A stretch of 64,000 nucleotides of DNA from contig VXBA01006142.1 in NCBI GenBank assembly GCA_013399895.1, forward strand, positions 163,328-227,327. Direction: 5' to 3'. The position numbers were made by a program, and so were the translations under genes. The notes under the pieces are model-generated. The model was given only the letters and a program-made list of their open reading frames with translations. It had not been told where the DNA came from and did not search any database. This document shows positions 25,643 to 37,630 of this stretch, in pieces (position 1 is the first letter of the stretch; each line of letters opens with the position of its first letter). Origin of the DNA: Serilophus lunatus. Lineage: Eukaryota; Chordata; Aves; Passeriformes; Eurylaimidae.

Positions 25643-26655
25643 TGGTGTGTTGACCCTGGCTGGATTCCAGGTATCCACCAAAGCAACTCTGTCACTTCCC
25701 TCCTCAACAGGACAGGGGAGAGAAAATAAAATGGAAGGCTCATGGGTCGTAATAAGGACAAGGAGAGATCACTCACCAGTTACTGTTACTGGCAAAGTAG
25801 AATCAACATGGGGAAATTAGTTTAATTTATTGTCAACCAAATCAGAGTAGATTAATAAAAAATAAAACCAACTCTTAAAACACCTTCCCCGCTATCCCTC
25901 ATTTCTTTCCAGGCTTAATTTTGCATCCCATTTTCTCTCCCTCCTTCCCAACAGCTGCACAGTGTGTTGGGGAATGGGGTCTGCGTTCAGTTCACATGAT
26001 GTCTGTGCTGCTCCTTCCTTCACAAGGAGAGGACTCCTTATGCTGTTCTACACTCCCACGTGGGATCCCTCCCTCTCTGTTCTTCCTATGAGCTGCAGTT
26101 TTTCATGAATTGCTGTGGCAAGGGTCCTTTCTATGAGGTGCAGTCCATCAGGAACAAGCTACACTAGCATGGGACCCCCACAGGGTCACAAGTACTGACA
26201 GGAAAGATGATCCAGCATGAGTTTCTCATGGGGTCACAGACTTCTTTGGGCATCCACCTGCTCTCACAAGGGACCTTCCATGGGCTGCAAGGGGGCATCC
26301 TGCCTTACCATGGTCTGCACCATAGACCGCAAGGGAATCTCCGCTCTTGGCACCTGGAGCACCTCCTCACTCTCCTTCTTCACTGACCCTGGTGTCTGCA
26401 TGGCTGTTGCTCTCACATATTCTCACTTCTCTCTCCGGGTGCAATTGCTCCAACACAGCAGCCTTTCCCTCTTCTTAAGTCTGTTATCACAGAAGTGTTA
26501 CCACCATCAGTGATGGGTTCAGCCTTGGTCAGTGGTGGACCTGTATTGGAGCCTCATGGTATTAACTCCATCAGATATAGGGGAAGCTTCTGGGAGCTTC
26601 TCACAAAAGCCACTCCTGTAGCTCCCCCACTGCCAAAACCTTGCAACAGAAAACA
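25643..26655 (-). mobile_element. Endogenous retrovirus LTR, about 1.0 kb, near full length
   Basis: On plus it opens with TGGTGTGTTGACCCTGGCTGG and shows successive blocks I know from a common avian ERV LTR: GGGGAGAGAAAATAAA, GGGTCACAAG, CCATGGGCTGCA, GCACCTGGAGCACCTCCTC and GGGGAAGCTTCTGGGAGC. It ends near ...AAAACA at 26655. The TGTGGTGG-type end is the 3' end in the sister families of this window, and an AATAAA on minus (TTTATT at 25826-25831) lies about 185 bp from that end, so I orient it minus. CpGs are largely decayed, suggesting an old copy. The flanks are T-rich on both sides, so a target-site duplication cannot be proved. It has no internal retroviral genes and is probably a solo LTR. 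Confidence 0.8.
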
Positions 26656-29600
26656 TTTTTATTGATTTGAAAGCCACATAGACTTATTTTCAGAAGTCCT
26701 AGCAGCTGTAGATATTCAGATATTCTGAATGGTGGGTGTTGTTTTTTGTACCCAGTATTTACATTCAAGATGAAAAATGCTAATCTTCATGATTGTATTT
26801 CTTTTTTTGCTTTCTCCTCTAAAAAATCTTGAATAATAGCCATTTTAAAAATATTTTGAGAGTCTTTGATAACAGGCATATATGAATGCAAATTACAACA
26901 CTTTTAACATGCTGACTTTCAGTTTATTCTTTTCTGTGTGGGAGTTATCAAATCTGATTATATTTTAGAACTTAATCATTTTATTAACACAATAAAAATT
27001 ACCCAAATGGAATGAATATTCAAGATCCAATGCAGTTCTACGACAGTAAGGATTTTTTTACAATGAGGAAATCCATACTAAATCATCACCTTAAATCTTT
27101 TTGCACATTTTTTTTGTTTTAGGGAGATGTTTCCTTTCTATTCTCTTTTATTTCTTCATCAACACTTCTAGTGAAAGGTCTTACATAGATTTTAGTGTTT
27201 GCAGAATCTGTTCATTTATTTACTTATTTTTTCTGTTCTCACTTTTTTCTCCCTTTCTTCCTGGCTTCTCATACCATTCCCATTACCAGGGAAAAAGGGC
27301 AGAGAAAAGCAGATTCCACTTACACATAGGATTTTTCACCTTGCTCTTCTAGTAGCAGCAATGAGAGAGAGGACACTGGATTAAATATTAGCACATAGCA
27401 TCACCATTGTACTCTGCATTGCCACACTGTATCTGGATCTGGCCCCAAATGACTTGACCAAGTTAGCAGGAGGTTTGTGGCAGGATGTAGGATTTGCCTA
27501 AGATAAATGCTAGCACTTGAGAAAGATAAGCAGCTCAAAAGACTCATAGTGGGATATAAACATGGATATGCTGCCAATCTTTTCACAATGGCATCAAAAA
27601 AATTTTTCCCACTGGCTTATGACAGAATTCATATCAGGAGCATACACTTGCAGAGGAATGTCAAGGGATTGGCATTGGTATTCCTTTGCTTTTGCAAGCA
27701 AACAAAAACACTCTTTAATAACCAAATAAAGAGGCAGCAGCTCTTGAAAAACTTCTTGGAAGTGTGCTTGTATTTTGCATTGTATTCTATTTGTGTTGCT
27801 TGATTGAGAAAGAGGTTGAAGATATTTTAGGAAATAACTAGTGATAAAATCTTTGTTTTTTCAGAGCCAAGATGATTATCTAGATGAGCTCCATGAATAA
27901 TAATCAGCCTGACAATTCTGATTCAGCAATAAATAGAAGGGCAGTGAAATACAAAAAAGGGTAGAAAAAGTAAGCCCTGCTGTCCTTTTAATTTTGACAT
28001 TGATCCAAAGGGCATTCCCGAGTTTACAGAGACCTTCATATCTATGTAATGGCTAAATTTTGGAAGCAGTGACAAGTTCCTGGGGGGATCAGGTCAGTCA
28101 CTGACTCCAGTTTCTTCTGCAGCAAGAAAATATAATGAAAACTTTAGAGGCACCCACTAGAAAGTTTATCCTCTTTTGCCCTGTGTGTCACACTCTAAAA
28201 CAGTCTTTTGTCTCCAAACACCCAGTCCTAAATCAAAGGCAACATTTTGCAAACACAGAAAGAGCAATATCTAGGAAAAGGACAGAACTGTTCCTTTCTT
28301 ATCACTTTTTGGAGCATTTTATGTGAACAGTGCAATGGACTTGGTGCTTTGTTAGTTTGTATAAAATGATGTTATTGTACTCTCGTTCATTTCTTTCTGA
28401 ACACTGACGCCCCACTCTTTTGCCATGCACTGCAAGAACAGAACACAAATACCCTGCTATATTTAAATTCAAAGTGTAAGATGAGAAACAAAACTTGGAT
28501 CTCCACAATGAGGGCTGAAATGTTAGTGATCAGTATAATAAGCACTGCACACAATATGCCAGCTGCTTAGTTAACCATGTTCATTGCGGGAATCAGGTGA
28601 CACATTTAAAGAAAATCTTTGAGAACAGTCCTTTTAATTTTTTTTTTTTTTTCTGGAGAACATAGTCACTGCCAAGCATCTTGTCCTTTTAAAGGGGACT
28701 AAATGGGCCTGTGACAGAACCCATCCTATCTTGACAGTCACAGCTGGTGTTTAAAGGCCAGGACTGATAGACAATAGCATATTGGGGGCACTTTACTGTT
28801 GCTTGTCCAGATGGTATTTGTCTTAATCATCCGTCAAAATCTCCACTGATGCCAATCTAAGGCCTTTCAACAACAACTTTCTGTTTTGAAGATATAGCCC
28901 TATTCTTAGCCTTATTTTTTCCATGCTCCTATGGTTAATGGCTCCTGGATGGTGCTGACAAGGAAATTTTTCTTGTGAAACTCCAGAGATATTTTGACTG
29001 TTGTTCTGAATTTTTTGGAAAGTTGATTGCTCCTTGCAACTCCACCACTACATTAAAAAATATACTGCTCAGTAAGTATTCAGTCAAGAATGTAAAAATG
29101 TACTTAACTAGACAAAAACGTAGTTGGCCCAACTTTTGCATTACATTATACCTCATAGTTCAGGCACTTTGTTTGCCTTACAAGGTATTATAGACATCAC
29201 TGTAAATGCAGATCAGAGCTGCAGTAGCAGAACACAACAGAGCTAAACAGCTGACTTAATGAGGTAGGAATTTAACACAATACTTTATTCATAGAATTTG
29301 AATGTTGAAGGCCAGATGGTGTCAGCAGTATTTCCCTCAAACTCTACCTACAGAATTAAAACACATTTCTGTATTGTCTTATAGTTTTAAGCCCAAATCT
29401 CACTACTGTTTCCAGGTAATCCTTCCCTGGAATAATTTCTCCCTTTGCATTTCTACAGTATACGTGAATAATTAGTTCATGATCCACAAAAATATGAGGT
29501 GCATTGTACACCAAAGATCAACATAGCCAATGACTGCCATGTCAGGGGCTTGGATAGCACAGTGTGCTAGATGGAGTAGATGTTCACTCCTGCGTGATGA

Positions 29601-31068
29601 ACCATTCCAAGTTCATAGCTTTCTTTCCATGCAGGGATCCTTATATAAGGTGTTCCTATAGGCAGAAAACAATATTCCAAGGAACGGTTTTTGTTGTAGA
29701 GAGATGCGGAACTCCAGTGACTCCAAAGAACTACCTCTTAACCATTTTTACTCTGGAATAAAAAGCAGTCACTGCAAGCAGGTCAAAGTTTCTCACAGAC
29801 TGCCAAAGACAGAAGATTTATATACACTGGAGTTGATTTCAACCAGAAGCCAGATGACTCACTACTCACTGGAAATTTAACAGTCTTATTGCCATGATGC
29901 AAGAAGTCAGAGTGTATTTCTCCTTATCCTTTACTGACAACCTCTGACAAGTCACTGCTGTTGTCAGTTCTTTGTAGTCACGTGTTTTGAAAACAGCATT
30001 CTGATCTGAGAAAGTGTGTGAAGCTGTCACGCTATCAGAAAAAATTGCATGATTGGCTGTCCTTTCATACTGTGCTCCTAGTTTGTAACCATTTGTATCA
30101 GTAATGTTTTTCCTGTTTTCAGCATTAATTCCTCTGACTTTGTTGTGGGAAATGGATGTAAAAGCCTGATTCTGGTAAACTTTCTGGATTGAAAATGGTA
30201 ATAGCAGTACTGTTTCCAGTGTCCGAGATCTATTCTGGTAATTGAACCACTTTATGTCCCAGCAAGCAAAACCAAGTTTCTGGAAACTCCCTCAAGAAAG
30301 GGTTTGTCTTTGCAAAAATCTTCATCATACCCTTAGAGGCTTCAGAGGAGAAGCTGCAATTATCTTTTCACCTGTGCTCTTATTCTATCTCTTCTATTCC
30401 CTCACACACAATCTTTTTATACATCAAAGCATTTGCCCAGTTAATTGCTTCAGCAGTTGGCCGTTCACTGCATGCTGTCACAAAATAAGCAATCCAATCC
30501 AGTCTTCAGCTCAAAAGTTAAAGAACTGGAAATCACTGCTTACATAATGGACTTGGATATTGATAAACCAGAATGGAGGAGGGAGCTAGCCAGATGTTTC
30601 TGGGGAGTTTCTTTCTGCCTGAATTAAAGATCTTTTTTTTTCCTTTGCTTTACAGTTGTTTCCTTATTTCTATGTTCCAGCAGGGATGAGCAGAAAATCT
30701 AATTGTGGCCAGCAGAGAAGTGAGTGGGTTGCAAATGGCTGGAATGAAACTGGTTGCTTTTGCCAATAACTGAACAAAACATGGGAGTTTAGGTATATGA
30801 TTATCTCCTCAAATGCCAGAAGAGTAACATTTTGTCAGCATACCTTCTAAAAGCATTACAAATGGGTGAAGATGCTGAGGGAATGATAAGCAACACTTTC
30901 AAATTATCTTGGTGCAAACCAGAACAGCTGGAACATATCAAAGAAGTTATTTTTAGCTTTATAATCTTTAAATACTGAATTATATTCATATATATAAATA
31001 TTAGAATCCTTGAAAATTATCTCAGTGCTACAAATTCCTGATAACTGTGATCTACTAACTTACCTATC
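26656..31068. other. Single-copy AT-rich intergenic DNA
   Basis: I see no exon or mobile element that can be supported. A T15 run is at 28638-28652. The stretch at 28600-28900 is free of simple repeats apart from that run and reads like possible conserved non-coding DNA, which is only an impression. Near 29291-29320 a weak CR1-like phrase (CATAGAATTTGAATGTTG) is present but too short to call. Confidence 0.5.
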
Positions 31069-31915
31069 ATAAAATCATGGAATAACCCAGGTTAGAAGGG
31101 ACCTCAAAAGATTGTCTGGTCTAAGCTTTCATGGGAAAAGCAGTCTAAATTAGATTATCTAGTGCCCTGTCCAATCACACATCTTGAAAACCTTCAGTAA
31201 TGGGGACTATAGCTCATTCCTGTGATGATATTTCTTATGTCAAGATGAAATTATTCCCAATATACTGCCTTGTCTTCTCTATGTTGTTACTCATGAAGAG
31301 ACAGCCTCTGTCCTCTTTGAAGTTGCCCTTTAAGTACTGGAACACTGTGATGAAGTCCCACCTGAACCTTCTCCAGGAAGAAAAGACCTGACTTCTTCAT
31401 TTTTTCCTTACAGGGCAGGTCCTTCAGCTCTGTGGACATCTTTGCCACCCTCCTTTGGGCCCTGTTCAATCTGTCCATGTCTCTCTTGCATTTTGGAGAC
31501 CAGAAAGGGGCATATTGCTCCAGGTATGACCTGACAGGTGCTGAGTAGAGGGGGTTATCACATCTCTACCTCTGCTTGTAATGTCCCCACCAATGTAGTT
31601 CAGAACTCAATTCATCTTTGTTTCTCCAGCAGCACACTGCTCCCTTGTGTTCAGCTCATTATCCCTCAAATCCCTTTCAGCGAGGCTGCTCCCTGGACAC
31701 ACAGATTTTACTCTGTACAGGGCTCCTAGTTTATTCCAATCCAAGTACAGGATTTTGCACTTAGTTAAATTTCATATTGTTCCTGGTAGCCACTCTTCCA
31801 GCCTGTCCAGTTATGTCTGTAAGATGGTTCTCCCATCTGCTGTGTTTGTTCACCTCACTACTCATATTGATGTCATCATCAGGATCCTGCTGAGCTTCTT
31901 GTGCTCAGGAGAGTT
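31069..31915 (-). mobile_element. CR1 LINE, 3' portion of about 850 bp
   Basis: On plus it starts with ATCATGGAATAACCCAGGTT and AGAAGGGACCTC, the reverse complement of a CR1 3' end. It continues through GATGAAGTCCCACCTGAACC, GGGCCCTGTTCAATCTGTCC, ATTGCTCCAGGTATGACCTG and CCAGCCTGTCCAGTTATGTC, all landmarks of the CR1 ORF2 3' half. The orientation is minus and the copy is 5'-truncated at about 31915, shortly before a poly(A) run (31931-31945). The reading frame is broken by stops and frameshifts. Confidence 0.88.
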
Positions 31916-33507
31916 GAACTATAACAGAATAAAAAAAAAAAAAAATTAAAAATTTTAATCTCAAAGAATTGCATGTTTTGATGTTCTTATACTCAGGTAT
32001 ATAATTTGAAATTTTTAATGTTTTAACATGCAAGTATTTGAATGAAAATGTGACTATAGACAGATAGGTTAAATGATTATGCTTGACGAGGATTTTAATG
32101 ACACAACGCAGATTTTGTATTGGTTGCTTTCCCCTTATGTCTGAAAAGCCTTTTCAGATTTTTGTGCTTTAGTTACCCGTATGTAAAAAAGAGTGAAGAT
32201 GTACAGATTTTACCTTTTTTTCCAACTAGCTTAATTGCACATCTTCTGGAGCAGAAACTTACTGGCATTACCAGAATTTAGGATCATGAGCAGTGCTGCA
32301 ATTTTCTAAAATCCATCACACCATGACTAACAGTTTGGAGACTGTCTTTCAACAAACAGCATTATTCACACTCAGGTCGTTGTCTTGTTTTCAGCCTTTT
32401 CTTGCTAAGGTTTCCTCTCACCACTCCCCTATTCACAAAGTAAGCAAGAATACATAAGTTATGATGGAATAAAAAATTCCTGAAGGGTTTAGAAAAAGCA
32501 TTTCAAACACAGTCAATATTCTCCTTAGAAACTAGCTGCTTTAAAAAGGAAACAAACCAAGTAAGATTTGGCCTGAATAGTCTGAATTCTGGCCTTACTG
32601 AAGCCAAAGGCAGAATTCTTATTGATTTTAGTGGAGTGAGGATTTTATACATTGTGAATGACTTTGTGAAGTGAAAAAACAGCTGAGATTAGGATTTCCA
32701 AAGGTACCTAAAGAGATGAGGTACTTTTGGGATGCCTTGAAAATCCCAGTCTAAATCAGTTTCACTTTTCCAGAAAGTGACCCAACCACCCATATCTGAA
32801 TCTAGCTTTCTCTCTTTAGTAAATCAGATGTATTTGAACTGGTATCCTAAAGAGGAAAGACCCAACCTCCATTTAGCCATTATTTGAGTCATCTAGACTT
32901 GCAACATAGAGCATAATTGTTTCTGTAATCCTTTTGTAATATCTGGAAATTAGTTACCCTGAAATGATGTATTTTAATTTATTTTCAAAACATTAAATAT
33001 TAAAAGTGCTAGCACATGACCTCTAGGTGTAATTAATATAAGAAATTATAAACCAGATATATAATTAAATATCCTTTCCAAAAATAGAGTACTGAGGGAA
33101 GCAGTCATTAACTAAGATTATATTACCACAAGGGAAAATATTGCTACAGTCAGTCATCATTGTGAACAACAATAAAACAAGGTTAATACTGGTGCATATC
33201 TATTTTTAGTGTAATGACATGAGCCATAATGGACACAATGGCCACACACCATCTCTTCCAGTATTTGAACTGGAGCATCTATATCTGGAGAAAAAAACAC
33301 AGAAGGCAATATTTACATTCCCTGCTCTATTCAACAGAAAAGCGTGTAAAAATGAAAACCTTAGGGAACAAGTTTGCAGTTTTTATTTATTGCTCTGTTT
33401 AAAGACTGATTCGTTTGATATCAAACCACTTTTTCTTCGACAAGAGAAACAGCTATCTCTCATTAGAAGGCACAGAGAAAATACAGAGTGGAAGAAGGTG
33501 GAAGAAG
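31916..33507. other. AT-rich intergenic DNA
   Basis: Starts with an A15 run (31931-31945). No gene, RNA or transposon is recognised in the remaining 1.5 kb. A 101-codon open frame at 33219-33524 has no recognisable domain and runs into the LTR fragment that follows. Confidence 0.5.
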
Positions 33508-33785
33508 TGGTGAATGAGTGGTGAACTGAACATTCCCTGTCCCCCTGTGCTGCTGTGGGGAGTAAAGAAAGAAATGGGAGTAGAGTTAAGCCTGGGAAGA
33601 AGGGAGGAGTGGGGTCAAGGTGTTTTAAGATTCGGTTTTATTGTTCATTATCCCACTCTAATTTAGTTGGCAGGAAGCTAAATTGAGTGCTTTGCTAGCT
33701 TTTTTTCTTCCCTGACCAGCTGAGGAGGAGAGTGACGGAGAGGCTTTTGTGGGCACCTGGTTCCAGACAGAGTCAACCCAACACA
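33508..33785 (+). mobile_element. LTR fragment, 3' part, same family as 25643-26655
   Basis: The reverse complement begins TGTGTTGGGTTGACTC, then CTGGAACCAGGTGCCCAC and AATCTTAAAACACCTTG, and ends near GTTCAGTTCACC. These match the first 350 bp of the LTR at 25643-26655 block by block, so this copy lies in the opposite orientation (plus). It keeps only the R/U5-side end. The rest of the LTR is missing, so the copy is truncated at about 33508. It ends in CA at 33785. Confidence 0.75.
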
Positions 33786-35436
33786 ATTAAACAAGGCATT
33801 TTCATCGCTAAAACTTTCACTTGTTCCAGGAAATCTGTTAGTGTGAGATGGCAAAATGTTTAACGTTGTAGTTAAATATTACAAAAATAAACCAATTATA
33901 CAGGATAATATATAATTACATTATATTATATATCTTATTTAGCAACCCTTGAATTGATTTTAAGAAACTATGGTCAAGATTACTCTTCCCTCAGACAAAA
34001 GAATAAAAATGCACAAATCTTTAATTGAGTGTTCATGAATATATACCCTCTGCAAATTTATCCTTGTCTTTCGGGTATGATGCGCGAGTTCTGGAAAACA
34101 TCCCCAGACTAGCAGCACTCTAAGATACCGGTGATGTGAAGATATCACACAGGCCCAGTACAAAGTCCTCACTTTCATATGCAGAATTAACTAATGCAAA
34201 ATATGCTCCTATGTTCAGAGTATCCCTACACAAGTTTTACACCATTTTGTCACTAAATCTTTGAAAGTTTTATATAAAAATATTAATTATTAAGCCTGCT
34301 GTGTGTCATATTCCCCAAAATATAATGCAAGTCAAAATAAGATCTATTTTTTGTGTTTCTGGAAGAAAGTTTGCAGCAACTGACTTAAAATATTTTTATT
34401 ATCTTGTTTGAGAATATTCTGCTTGGATTTACCAGGAGTTCATTATCAGTCTGGTAGTCTGGACTGTCTGAGGATCTGGATGATACACATATATGAGGTC
34501 GCAAAAGCTGTATTTCCTTCACTGTAGCTGAAAAAAATGGGGCAGGTTTCTCATCTTTTCTGCCTGCAGCTAGACCCGATTTTGAGGGATTTTGTCTCTT
34601 GAATATGCTTTATAGTTTGCTAGTTTTTCTCCTCAGTCATCAGGTCTCTGACACCTAGGTACTTTTACTGCTGTTGTGTAATGAATATAAATTCAAATCC
34701 TGCAGATTTCACTAGTAGTTTTTGCTCGGCTTTAGCAAGGCTGGATGAAATACGACTGCTGAATTCTTCCCTCTCCAAATTATCAAGATCTGCAATTTCT
34801 TTTTGTTCCTATGTTTAAACAAATCTGAGACACTAATTTTTCAAAAGCCCCCCCTCCCAAATTGAATCTCACATGCAGGACTCATCTTGGATTCTAATTC
34901 TAATGATCTAGTTAGGTTCATCTGGATCTAAGAGCCAAATTGTAAAGCTAAAGAGTGGGAGGATGTCACCTGCATTTACTTTTCTGCAACACATACTGTA
35001 TCTGAATTAGTGATCTAAGACTCTCTATGGTTGCTTGAGGAAAGTAAGAATATGTATTCTTTTCAATGCCTGATTTAAAGGAGGATGAACTGTGCTACTC
35101 TTTCTATATTTGAATGTTGCTTATCTGTCCTTCTTTTCCTAAAGACATTATTTTATGATCCAGTCATCACAGGTGCTCTCGTGTGACCACATACTTGTTA
35201 GAAAAACAAGCTAGACTGGACACTGTATAAAGAGGTGCATGTATGTATACTGGACACAAATATAAAGAGGTGAAACACTGATTAACAAAATCAAGTCTGT
35301 AACCAGTTATTTGAAACATTAGGAGGGAAAAAAATCATAATTTTTTTTTTTTTTTTGTGCATAAACATTAAGTGGAAAACTAAGCCTTCAGCAAAACTTT
35401 TTTACTTTCTGTCACATGTGGCCCTGAGACAGAAGC
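33786..35436. other. AT-rich intergenic DNA
   Basis: No gene or transposon is recognised. The stretch 33880-33960 is almost pure A/T. A T16 run at 35341-35356 precedes the next CR1 by about 80 bp and has no clear link to it. Confidence 0.5.
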
Positions 35437-35882
35437 GCAAAATGGTTAGGATCGGCAGGAACTTCTGGAGGTCATCTAGTCCAATCCCCTTGCCAAGGCA
35501 GAGTCACCTGGGAATGCATCCCATAGTGGGTTTTGAATGTCTCCAGAGGCTCCAGGACCTTCCTCTGCAGCCTGTTCCAGTGCTCTGCTGCTCTCAATGT
35601 AAAGAAGCTCTTCCTTATGTTGAGGTGAAACTTCTCATGCCTTAGTGCAGGCTGTTACTCTTTGTCCTGTTATGGGGCACCACTAAAAACAGTCTGACAC
35701 CATCCTCTTGACAGCCACTTTTGAGATATTTATACATATTCATGAGGTCACTTATCAGTTGTCTCTTCTCTAGACTAAACAGATCCAGCTCCTGAAGTCT
35801 CTCCTCATAAAAGAGATGCTCTAGATTTCTAATCATCTTTGTGACCCTCAGCCGGATGGTCTCCGGTATCTCCTGGAATACA
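35437..35882 (-). mobile_element. CR1 LINE, 3' end with ORF2 C-terminal remnant
   Basis: On plus, AAAATGGTTAGGATCGGCAGG, then TCATCTAGTCCAATCCCC and AGCCTGTTCCAGTGCTC are the reverse complement of a CR1 3' end. On the minus strand an open stretch at 35642-35836 encodes a piece of the ORF2 carboxy-terminus, with YEERLQELDLFSLEKRQL and then YLKSGCQEDGVRLF. This is the best conserved CR1 peptide in the window, but it is only about 64 codons long and has no domain of its own. It is a truncated, non-functional copy. Confidence 0.9.
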
Positions 35883-37031
35883 TTTTAAGTGCAGGAAGTA
35901 ATACAAGGTTGAAGGTGAGCAAATGTATTATTTTTGGAGAAGATAGAACAGCAAACAGGTTATGCTTCTGCATAACCTAGTTTCCAATTTTCTCTGGAGA
36001 ACAGTGGATACCAGAATAAAGAATGTGATTTAGGTTATGGAATCTATACTTAACTCTGTTTTGAGTGGTCCCAAAGAAAGATCCCCTGCTCATGTTTTCT
36101 TTCTAAAATCACTGTACTGCAGAACCCTAGAGCCTTCATGTTCCAGAAGGAATAAAGGGATGACATCAGAAATGCTGCTGTACATCTCTAATTGCCATCT
36201 TGCTTTGTGTATGGTGAGAGACAACTTCTTGTAGCCATACCTAATGCATTGCAAAGTACTGAAAGACTTGGGAATGTGTAATAACTCCTACAATATTTAA
36301 CACAGCTCCTGGGAGTTGGTGAATAATATTGTCATACAAAGCTTACTAGCACCTTTTTAAGTTGTCCAGAACATCTTTTTAAGATGTTCTGCATCTCCTG
36401 AAATGTGGTGCAAGGGAAACTATCTCTGTCCTATCCTATAAGCCTGGCAGATGGAGACTTGGAAATCCAGTATGGACTTCTCAGCAAAGTCACAAGGGCT
36501 GGAAGTGCAAAGAAATTAATTTAACTTTTTTTCCATTCATAAAGTAAGATTTGCTTTAAACTGTTTGAAAAAATGAAAGTTGGGTAGTTCATGTGTGTGT
36601 TTCTATCTTTCCCCTCCTGCACAAATAGCTGGATGGAATATCCCTTCAAGGTGCGCACTTAATTGACTACTTAATTCAGCTCACTTAGTTTCTTTCTTCT
36701 TTAGTCACATTCCCTACACTTTCCACAGGTTAGAGATGAACAAGTCATTCTGATTTTAATGACATTTTTAGTATGGATTTTAAGTCTCCATCCACTAACT
36801 GAAATGTCTTTAGCATCAACTGAATGGTTTGTTTTCCTTCTTCAGTTTCTGTCATATAAAAGGAAAGGTACTGAGTGTTTTTGATGTGCCACCTCAGAGC
36901 CAAACCCTCTCTGCTTCAGGTGGCATGGAATTCAGCAATTGCAAGAACTGGATATTCTGTAACTCTCTTGTGTCAGCCATTCTCACGATTTTCTATGTCC
37001 CTGATTTCTGTATTTGGACCTTTTGCCTTCT
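35883..37031. other. Intergenic DNA with one perfect hairpin
   Basis: No gene or transposon is recognised. A perfect inverted repeat occurs at 36367-36391 and is listed separately. Confidence 0.5.
36367..36391. repeat. Perfect inverted repeat, 11-bp stem and 3-nt loop
   Basis: CAGAACATCTT (36367-36377) and AAGATGTTCTG (36381-36391) are exact reverse complements separated by TTT. The stem does not extend outward, so it is too short for a microRNA precursor. Confidence 0.9.
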
Positions 37032-37630
37032 TGTGGTGATTTGACCACAGCTAGCAACCAATTACCCACCAAATTCCCACTCACTCTCCTCACAGTGGGA
37101 TGAGGAGAGCATCAGAAAAGCAGAAGTGGAAGCCTCATGTGTCAAGATAAGGACAGTTTTACAAGTGAAAAAGCCCTATATACACAAGCAAACCAAAATA
37201 AGGAATTAATTTACTACTTGCCATCTGTAGACAAATTCCAAGAAAGCAGAGTCTCAGCACATCTAACAGTTGCTGGAGATGAAAAATGCCACAACTTGGA
37301 TTGTGGCCACCCTCTGTGTCCCCTATCACCCCTGTGGCACCCTCATTGCCACTCCCTTTCTCTTCATTTCCCTGAGCTTTATTGCTGACCATGATGTCAT
37401 ATGCAATGGAATAATCACTCTGGCCAACTAGGTTCAGCTGCGTACCCTGCCAGCTGCTTGTGCGCCTCCACCCTACTTGCAAGAGGGGCCAGAGTGGAAG
37501 AAAGGGAAAGCCTTGATGCTGTTCAAACACTGTTCAACCACAGCCTTGTGTGTTATCAACAATTTTTAGTCAATAATCTACCATAAAAACTGCTATGAAG
37601 AAATTAACTCTATCCCAGCCAGATCTAGCA
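37032..37630 (-). mobile_element. Endogenous retrovirus LTR, about 600 bp, third family
   Basis: On plus it opens with TGTGGTGATTTGACC, continues with CACTCACTCTCCTCACAGTG and GTCAAGATAAGGACAGTTTT, and closes with AATTAACTCTATCCCAGCC and a CA end at 37630. I know this arrangement from a second common avian ERV LTR that ends in TTAACTCTATCCCAGCC. Orientation is minus, because the CCACCACA-type end is at the left and the minus strand carries a decayed CRE-like site (TGACATCA near 37390) where the family has a CRE before its TATA box. CpGs are lost and the TATA box is decayed, so it is an old, probably solo LTR. No clear target-site duplication is visible. Confidence 0.7.

Noticed and set aside
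29291..29320. A CR1-like phrase (CATAGAATTTGAATGTTG)
   Set aside because: Under 30 bp of weak similarity with no adjoining CR1 landmarks.
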